DNA of 64,000 nucleotides from Roridomyces roridus. Its lineage: Eukaryota > Basidiomycota > Agaricomycetes > Agaricales > Mycenaceae. A model generated the notes under the pieces. It ran no database searches and had not been told where the DNA came from. It saw nothing but the letters and a program-made list of their open reading frames with translations. Both the position numbers and the translations under genes were made by a program. The DNA lies in the NCBI GenBank assembly GCA_029378245.1, contig JARKIF010000010.1, forward strand, positions 310,001 through 374,000, in the 5' to 3' direction. Below are positions 57,161-64,000 of this stretch, in pieces. Positions within the stretch are counted from its first letter, which is position 1, and each line of letters starts with the position of its first letter.

Positions 57161-60141
57161 ATGGCTCCTTCGCCCTATGAGCGCCCCTACCCCCAATCCG
57201 CCCTGTTTGAACTCGACCCGGCCAACAGGACACCTTCCAAAGCCTCAAAACGAATACGAGGCGAGATTGCTTGCGCCGAGTGCAGGCGCTTGAAGATACG
57301 ATGCGACAAGACCGTTCCTTGCTCTACATGCGTCAAACGGTGTGTACGCCCAGCCATTCTGGTCAGATTTAAATGAACGTTCGTTGTGCAGCGGCTGCGG
57401 GGCGTTATGTCCAAATGGTCTGCCTTCGAATACCTGCTATACCGCTCAATTCAATGTTTTACAGGCACTATTCCTCCGGGGGAGGGTAGCCGTTTCGTTC
57501 TGGCCGCGACGGACCACCTTCATCAGAAATTGACGAGAATGGAGGCTCGCATGCACGCCCTGGAAGATGCTCTCGCTATCTTACACGCGACAGACTCGGA
57601 CACACCACATCCTCTGCTTAATTCGAGTCCGATCGACGACGACGACGACGACGACGAGGCACCCGCCCTCAATCTCAAAGCCGTCTCCGAAGAGCCTTTG
57701 TCGCAGGAATCAGCCTTGGTGGATTCGCTTGGCTCGTTACACATTGACGGGGAGGGTGCATCGCGCTTTTTCGGTCCCCTGGGTGGAGCAGAGGTTGGAA
57801 TACACGCCTTCATGGTCTTACTATGGCTGAACCATCCTACAGAGCTTACTCCTGGCGCGTCCAACCGCTGTTTCTCACACCATCTCGCTAAATCGTCCCA
57901 CAGAAAGCCAAAGGAATGCAAGCTCAACTACCCCCACGCGCCGCCCCGTTTCCGCTCCGCGAACTAGACCCGAGCTACCTCCCACCCGAAATCAACAGCT
58001 TCTGCAACGCATTCCCATTCACGCCCAGCGGAATTCCCCGCAACTCGGTTCAACAGATGATCGAGTCCTTCCTACCGCCTCTAGAACGCGCCATCTTTCT
58101 CTGTGACACGTTCCTGGAGCACCTCTCATGGATGTTCCATATCGTTTCCAGGCGCCAGCTTATCGACGAGCTTATTCCCGCGATATACAAGCAAGTAAGA
58201 GTAGCGTATGGGCCGCACGAGCTTGCCGTGTTACTCGTCACGCTCGGCATCGGCGCGCTCGTCGACCTCGATTTGCAGCCATACAATTTGGAGGCTCAGC
58301 ACTATTATCGCCTCGCCAAGGCGGCGCTAAGCCTGCAGTCCGTGTTAACAGAACCGTCCGTTGTTACGATCAAAGTGCGCGACTGGTTCTTGTAGTCCTT
58401 CCCACCTGCTGACACGGAAAAAATTCCCAGACTCTACATTTGATGAGTATATACAACGGCTTGAGTGGGAAGGAATCAAACATGGAGGCGTCGTATGGGC
58501 TGCTGGATATGGCCAGCCAGGTCGCGCTAAGGGTAACGTCTTTCTCTCTTTCTCATTATGAATCTCAAACTGATTTTTCTTCAAGACGGGACTGCGTAAG
58601 TGCTATCTATCTATCGCTCCAACCAGCCAAGCCAATGAGGAATGCTAGATATCGACCCAGCCATGTGGCGCCGTTTCAAAGGCCGGGAGGCCTATGAGCG
58701 ACGAATATACTTTTGGAATCTGCTCATTGCGGTTTTATGGCAGGTGCGTTCGTCTCAGTTGCGAACACTATTCATTTCTGATGAATGTAATCTGCAGAGT
58801 GCGATCACAGGCCGACCCCCGACTATCCTCTCAGTGTATTTGGACTGTAGGCTCCCCACGGCGGAGGAAGAGTACGAGCATCACGGTGGAGGGTCAGAAC
58901 CTGGATGTGCGTATCTGTTCTTCTCTGTTTATATTGATAGTCGATGACGGTGGGAATAGTGGGTCTGTGGGGTCTCAAAGCGACGGAAGAGTGCTTGCTA
59001 CCGATTGTACGCACGACGCTGGCGGTGAAACCCCCGCCCTACGAGCAAGTGTTGGCGCTTGATCGGAAGATTCGGAAGATTGGGGACCCGTCTTCAAATC
59101 CCGAGGTGGATGGTAGAACGGCCATTTTGATGAACAAGTGAGTTGGTCTTTCGAGTGTTTCCTCTTGTATTGATTGAATGTAGTTTCGTCAAATCGCATT
59201 ATCGGGATTTATGTATGTTCTTACGTCCTCCTCAGAATCCAAGATGACGTTTTTTTACAGTATTGCTCTTCCTCCACCGCGCGTTTTTCGCTCAGGCCAT
59301 GATCGAGAACGCCTCGGACCCCATGAAGAGTCCATACGCGCACTCGGTGCTAGTTGCCTACCAGGCCGCGTGCAACGTTCTTGAAGACACAGTCAACCAG
59401 TTTGTCAAGAAACCATTACTCGTAGCGCGCGTGTGGAGGATATGGTCTTTGGCGTTTTCAGCATCAGTGGTTATTGGCACGCTCGCGATTCGTGGAATCA
59501 ATCTGGATCTTGACCCGCCGCCATTGGAGCGGTTTGAGATTGCTTGTAATATATTTCGGAGTGCGGCAGAGACGAGTAGTCGGGCTGCTCGTGCTTTGGT
59601 AAGCAGAACTCGCTAAACTTCTTTACCTTATTGTTGACGCACGGGGTTACAGCCTGTTCTGCAAACGATGCTGGTCAAGGCGTATCATGCGCGAGGCAAG
59701 AGAGGCGACCTGCCTGTTGCTTCGCCTGATGATGAGATTTCCATCTTTGGAGGGAGGGGAGAGGCGCCTGTAGTGCGATCTGGGTCGCCGGTGGCGACTG
59801 CTTGTTCACCACAACAAAGCTCACCGTTACCGCCGTCACGTCGGGATACACTGCGACCACCGCCGCCCCCTCCAGCACCGCTCCCAGCAGCAATTCCACC
59901 GCCGATTGCACTACCTGGGCCTCCGTTGGCGGGTATGGATATCAACGATGAGTACATTGTGGACCCGAGATTACCGCAACAAAGCTGGGAGGGCTTGTTC
60001 CGCGAGGCGCCTGGGCCGACGTATATCCAGCACGATTACTACGACGTGCCGGCGGCGGCGGGAGGAGGGGGCGCGTTGGACGATAGGTGGTTGTCGTTCA
60101 TGCATAATTATAATATGTACGAGATGAATGTTGGGACTTGA
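57161..60141 (+). CDS. Zn2Cys6 fungal transcription factor
   Basis: Thirteen exons (57161-57339, 57392-57417, 57465-57793, 57843-57854, 57904-58374, 58431-58532, 58586-58595, 58649-58743, 58798-58906, 58960-59137, 59184-59212, 59261-59598, 59653-60141) give 788 residues. The zinc cluster CAECRRLKIRCDKTVPCSTC, with CGALC after a splice, has Cys at 38, 41, 48, 54, 57 and 66. SLPPGEGSRF-like sequence, a coiled coil (LTRMEARMHALEDALAILHA) and an acidic run follow. The fungal-specific middle homology region begins near LERAIFLCDTFLEHLSWMFH and includes YGPHELAVLLVTLGIGALVD, LMSIYNGLSGKESNMEASYG and GRPPTILSVYLDCRLPTAEE. The tail is Pro-rich. Regulators of this type bind CGG triplets; targets are unknown. 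Exons of 12 and 10 bases are needed; the 12-base one uses a GC donor (57855) and is the weakest part. Confidence 0.87.
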
Positions 60142-60330
60142 ATCTTTTTGTACACACATGCTATGTAGGTTGGTACATCTTGTTGTAAAGTAATGTCATA
60201 TCTTGGATGAGGGTATCGGGTACAAGGATGGTCCGAGAGGAAGGATGGAATGGAATCAGTCGAGTGCTCTGGAGTTGGTCGATTAATACCGGCGACGGAG
60301 GAAACGACAAGGCGACGTACAGCATTGCAT

Positions 60331-60695
60331 TCATTTAGCTGCCTCTGGTGGCGTCGTCTTCTCCTTCTCCCCCTCTGATGCTGGTGCCGCCGACGCGGAA
60401 GGAATCGTCATAGGCTCCGTCGCCTTGGGCTCAGCCTGGCGCAGCTCCGCCCTATCCTTGTCCCACTTGTCCATACTATCCTCGTTGAACGACTTGTTAC
60501 AGCAGGACCCGCAGCATCCAGCCACGCCGCGTCCTCCACGACCTCCGAGTGCGCTTTGGTTACACCAGGTGTTGAGGCCGGCGTAGCTGCATAGGCCTGT
60601 TCGTTCAAGTCAATCATAAATAAGCGAGAGGGATGGAAGGTAGACATACAGCAGAGACCGCAGCAGGCGGCGGCGACTTCGTCTTCGGCGGACAT
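60331..60695 (-). CDS. Small cysteine-rich protein, probably membrane-anchored
   Basis: Exons 60695-60650 and 60596-60331 give 103 residues. The N-terminus MSAEDEVAAACCGLCCLCSY and the following GVAGCCGSCCNKSFNEDSMD make two clusters of paired cysteines, then a charged helix (WDKDRAELRQAEP) and a Pro/Ala/Glu tail. There is no signal peptide. Paired cysteines of this kind are often palmitoylated and tie proteins to the cytosolic face of membranes. No family is recognised with confidence. A second frame through the intron region (60408-60839) reads the first exon but runs into the intron and is not real. Confidence 0.72.
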
Positions 60696-60937
60696 GAGAT
60701 GTCTTTGAGTTTCTATTGAGGTGGGTGTGGATAGAAAAGAGTCGACGTGGTGGCTGAAAAGAAGGAAAGCTTTATATGATATATTTTTGGCATCGCGTGC
60801 ACCGACAGCTTCGAGTCCGTTTTCGGCAATCCCGATCACCCATCACTGAATGCAGTGCAGCACTGCAGAGTCAACTTCCAAGTCCATCTTCCATGATATG
60901 TAGCTACAGAGGTCGTACTGAATGAACTGCTGCGGAA

Positions 60938-62059
60938 TCATCGCCTCGAATCATCAGGCAACAACTTGGACAACGATGCCGAGATGTCTTCCACACCGCC
61001 CACCGGCCAATCCTTCCCGTCTCCTCCTCCCAGCCCGGGGATGAAAGCCCAATTTGGCGACGGCGTGGATTTGATGTGTGAAAAGTCTTGCACGGAGAAT
61101 TCATGAGCCTGAGGATGCAAGGTGAGTCCAATCGACGTGAAGAGAACAAAGCACACACCGTAATCTCCTTCGAAAGACTGGATGGATACGTCGAAAAGCG
61201 AATATGAGAGCAATGCTCAATGATCGGTGCTGACTGGATCGCCAGGTAGACGTCCACGTTAGTCGAGGTGTGCATGCGAAACTGCGCGACGGTCAGTTAG
61301 GTTGGTAGTCATTCTCGCAGTACACGGGTAAATGCACTTGGTGGCACCCAGCAACGACGGTGCATCTGCGGAGGTCGTGCAGGAGTATGCTCCCTTGGAT
61401 GACAGGTAAAAGGAGGACCGTATCCGTCAAATTCCGGATGTGAAGCGCAGAAAATTTGCTATCGAGGAGGTTTACGATGCAATTACTCAGATCGGATATG
61501 GAGAGATCGGAGGATTGCGAGGCGGGAGGCAAAGCGGTCTTGGTGAGATATTGAGATGAGTGGGATGAGAGGGTGAGGTTCGTGGACGGAGTGGTGGTAG
61601 AGGGAGGAGGAGCGATATTCGATGTAGCAGCAGGAGTTGGCGTCGTCGTTGTCGTCGTCGGACCCGGAGGTTTACGCTTGAACGCAAACTTGCTCTTCGG
61701 CCTAAGCTCTTGCAACGATTTCTCGATAGCCTTTACTTGCTAAGAAGACGCACTAAACGGCTGAGATCATGGAGGCCTATAGAACACTCACCAACTCAAA
61801 CTGCCGCTGGTCATAGCCAGGCAGGGAGCCCGTCGCGTCCGCCAGCGTCTTGTTGAGCTTGGCAAGATCCACGGCCAAAATTTGCAGGTCATCCGCGGTT
61901 ATCGTCGTAGACTTTGCTTCTTGTACGCGAGACTCGAGGTCTGTTGGCCCAGAAGCATTCAAGTGGCATTCATTGAGGAAAGAGATTCTGCAGACCCGTG
62001 CGAGAGGCCTGGAATTCGGCCGAGAAGGTTTGGGAAAACGACCACGTTGTGTCTGACAT
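60938..62059 (-). CDS. Tubulin-specific chaperone C (TBCC)
   Basis: Exons 62059-61996, 61940-61792, 61739-61338, 61281-61159 and 61108-60938 give 302 residues. The N-terminus MSDTTWSFSQTFSAEFQASR is the spectrin-like helical start of cofactor C. KSKFAFKRKPPGPTTT begins a Thr/Pro/Ser linker. The C-CAP/TBCC beta-helix follows: LLPVIQGSILLHDLRRCTVV, AGCHQFRMHTSTNVDVYLAI and PIIEHCSHIRFSTYP, with the GTPase-activating Arg in QFRMH. The end, HEFSVQDFSHIKSTPSPNWA, is typical. Cofactor C works with D and E to release alpha/beta-tubulin by stimulating GTP hydrolysis. The protein is close to usual length and appears intact. Confidence 0.9.
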
Positions 62060-62957
62060 GAGTTTGTTGAGCGTTATCTACGCGCTTGATTGACCTCTTG
62101 GCTTCCACCTCTTTCCTGACCTCGACAAAGCTTTGCTGAATTCTCAAACACTTCTGACGTGGCGACTCTTTCATGGCTTTGAAAGGATTCGCGACCCTTT
62201 GCACTCGCGATGCCGGCCTCAATTTTTTTTTGTCCTCGAACGCCAGCTCTAAGCCAGAAATTGTCGCGATTTACTCTCTGACTGCAAATTTCCAAGACAC
62301 GACCGCACCTCGATCTACCTTTCCATGACGAGAATACAAGCGCTAGCGCGGCGCGGCAGGGTACTTCCTGGAAGAAAATAGAGCCAACAAGACGGCGCTA
62401 ACACAGTCCGAGTGGCCAGCTCAGCTCTTGCGCAATTCTTTCGTACAGACGGTATGTTGAGCAGCTGACTAGGCTGCTAGCACACAAGACTCTCGCACCG
62501 GCTGGAGGGCCGGTCAAGAGCAATGTTGAATCATGTATCTTGTTCGAGCCACCGTATAGTGCGTGTTTGCATTTCTCGCTCTTTCGCCACGTCCAGCTGT
62601 TGTGGACGAACCTCCGCAAGCCCCGTAGATGTCACCGGCAGTAGGACTGGACGCCGGAGGGAAGCAAATCGCCGGACTCGATGGGGCCATCACGACTCAC
62701 GAGGATCATTTTCTTGGCTCTTTCCCTCATGAGCTACGACCGTTGCCAGCACCTATGGCCCCACTTGAAATATTCTTCTCACCCAAACGCGCTTCCTTGA
62801 AACGTTCACTTCTGGGCTCTAGATATAGCAATTTAGGCCGCCATGTCTCCGTGTCCCCGCGAACGAATTCTCATGCCTGTCGCGGAGGCCTCCCCGACAA
62901 TTGAGTTAGAATCCATACAAAGACTCGAGTCCAGTTTAGCCATGTCTCCCCACAACC
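62060..62957. other. Divergent intergenic region between TBCC and the oxidase
   Basis: Short frames on both strands, no domain. It probably contains promoters for both neighbours. Confidence 0.45.
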
Positions 62958-64000
62958 ATGTCTCGAATCGGCGCCCTCTTCCTTCTCTTGACGCTCCAAC
63001 AAGTTGCAACCGCGACATCAACATTGTTCCCTCCAAGCAACGCCAGCACAGCAGCTGCAGCCCGGCTTGCCTGCCACCAACTTGAAACCACCCTCTCCAG
63101 CTCCATCGTACAGACTAATGGCACAGAATACGAATCCGCCGCAACCGACGCCTGGAATCTGCAAAACACGGTATTCCGTCCGACATGTATCGTGTTTCCG
63201 CGCGTTGCGGGGCATGTACAGGTTGCTATGAAGGCGATATTCGACGCAGGGTCGCATTATGCCGTGCAGGCGGGAGGGCATAGTGCCATGCAGGGGTGGA
63301 ATACGTGCGTGAGACCCAACCAGTTGATCTTCCTCTGAAAAATACTTGGCACAAAAAGCGTACAAGACGGAGTGTTGATCGTGTTTTCCGAGATGAAGAT
63401 CGCGTCGTATGACCCTGTGCGGGATTCGATCACGTTGGAGCCGGGAATTCGCTGGGTAGACGCGATTGCTGCGGTGGAGGCATTTGGCGTTGCGCCCGCT
63501 GGAGGACGTCTTGGGTAAGTCTCTCAACCCGCCCATCCAGTCAATCTCAAGTAGTTTCAGCGACATAGGCACGGGGCTGCTCCTCGGTGGCGGGTTGTCA
63601 TATTTAGCAGCCTCGCAAGGCTACTCGGCCGATACGTTCATGGAGGTAGACGTGGTTCTCGTCAACGGCGAGTTGGTCACCGCCACTGCGACGAACAAAT
63701 ATTCCGACCTCTTTCGCGCGCTCAAGGGCGGCGGGAATCGATTCGGTATCGTTACGCGGTACGAGCTGCAAGCGATACATACGGGGACGGAGGAAGACTC
63801 GGAGTGGTTTGGAGGGCTGATATTGGTGAAGAATCATCTCTTTCCATGGACATACGTGCTGAAACCGATCAGTATAATTCTTCCGCGGAAGCAATCTTAA
63901 ATGCTACCGCTCGATACACTCGTGAAGTCAATGATCCCAAAGCTGGTTCGTACCACAATTACTCCGGATTCCTACTCTGAAGTTCTGTAGCTCTCCTGAT
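62958..64000 (+). CDS. Secreted FAD-linked oxidase (berberine-bridge-like), 3' end outside window
   Basis: Exons 62958-63304, 63359-63514, 63561-63825, 63873-63945 and 63991 onward; the gene continues past 64000. MSRIGALFLLLTLQQVATAT is a signal peptide. The FAD-binding PCMH-type domain follows: RPTCIVFPRVAGHVQVAMKA, YAVQAGGHSAMQGWN (the conserved GGH where the FAD-linking His often lies), VLIVFSEMKIASYDP, GIGTGLLLGGGLSY-like GDIGTGLLLGGGLSY, and LFRALKGGGNRFGIVTRYEL. Such enzymes oxidise alcohols, sugars or secondary metabolites using covalently or tightly bound FAD and oxygen. The N-terminal 290 residues seen are of normal order, without defect. The last intron (63946-63990) was chosen because it joins DPKA to LL in frame. 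Confidence 0.85.

Overview
This is nuclear DNA from a filamentous basidiomycete. The genes are cut by many introns of about 45 to 55 bases with normal GT-AG (sometimes GC-AG) borders. The protein families are typical of Agaricomycetes: F-box/LRR expansions, a TKL kinase with an HGDLKGDN catalytic loop, a Zn2Cys6 regulator, BAHD-like acyltransferases and a secreted FAD oxidase. A member of the Cantharellales such as Rhizoctonia or Ceratobasidium is my best guess from family content only; no marker gene proves it. All functions below come from reading translated exons by eye, without database searches.

Layout. Positions 1 to about 10 kb are gene-poor. They hold three mobile-element-like units whose ends are arrays of short degenerate motifs (end of one at 1-95, whole ones at 661-2147 and 8017-9285), one small gene with a possible PD-(D/E)XK nuclease core (2653-3335), and an inverted pair of hairpin repeats (105-136 and 4684-4715). 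Positions 10 to 23 kb and 35 to 47 kb are a rearranged, repeatedly duplicated accessory region. Sugar transporters, BAHD-like acyltransferases and F-box proteins occur there in several copies, most of them broken in different ways. Inside it lies a near-perfect inverted repeat of about 2.15 kb (12251-14408 against 16486-18644) around a 2.1 kb spacer. Each arm carries a complete copy of a multi-pass membrane protein gene, and the spacer carries an acyltransferase gene. Of the three transporter copies only the one at 43092-44968 reads intact.

Two islands of conserved or ordinary genes sit between or inside these blocks. At 23.5-26.3 kb are a nuclear-type protein, the 25-residue ribosomal protein eL41, and an F-box gene. 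At 29.3-35.4 kb are SNF5 of the SWI/SNF chromatin remodeller and an intact BAHD acyltransferase with the full HxxxD motif.

From 47 kb to the end the region is dense and mostly conserved: a Pho85-type CDK; two related small helical proteins with cysteine-containing tails (48.7 and 56.4 kb); a gene that joins a Spa2-type SHD polarity domain to a TKL kinase (49.6-52.5 kb); an LRR protein divergent from the kinetochore subunit Nnf1; a Zn2Cys6 transcription factor; a cysteine-rich small protein; tubulin cofactor C; and the start of a secreted FAD-linked oxidase that runs off the window.

The most unusual items are the SHD-kinase fusion, the large inverted repeat, the acyltransferase paralogues that share a His-to-Gln change in the catalytic motif, and the cluster of GC-AG introns in the Pho85 gene.
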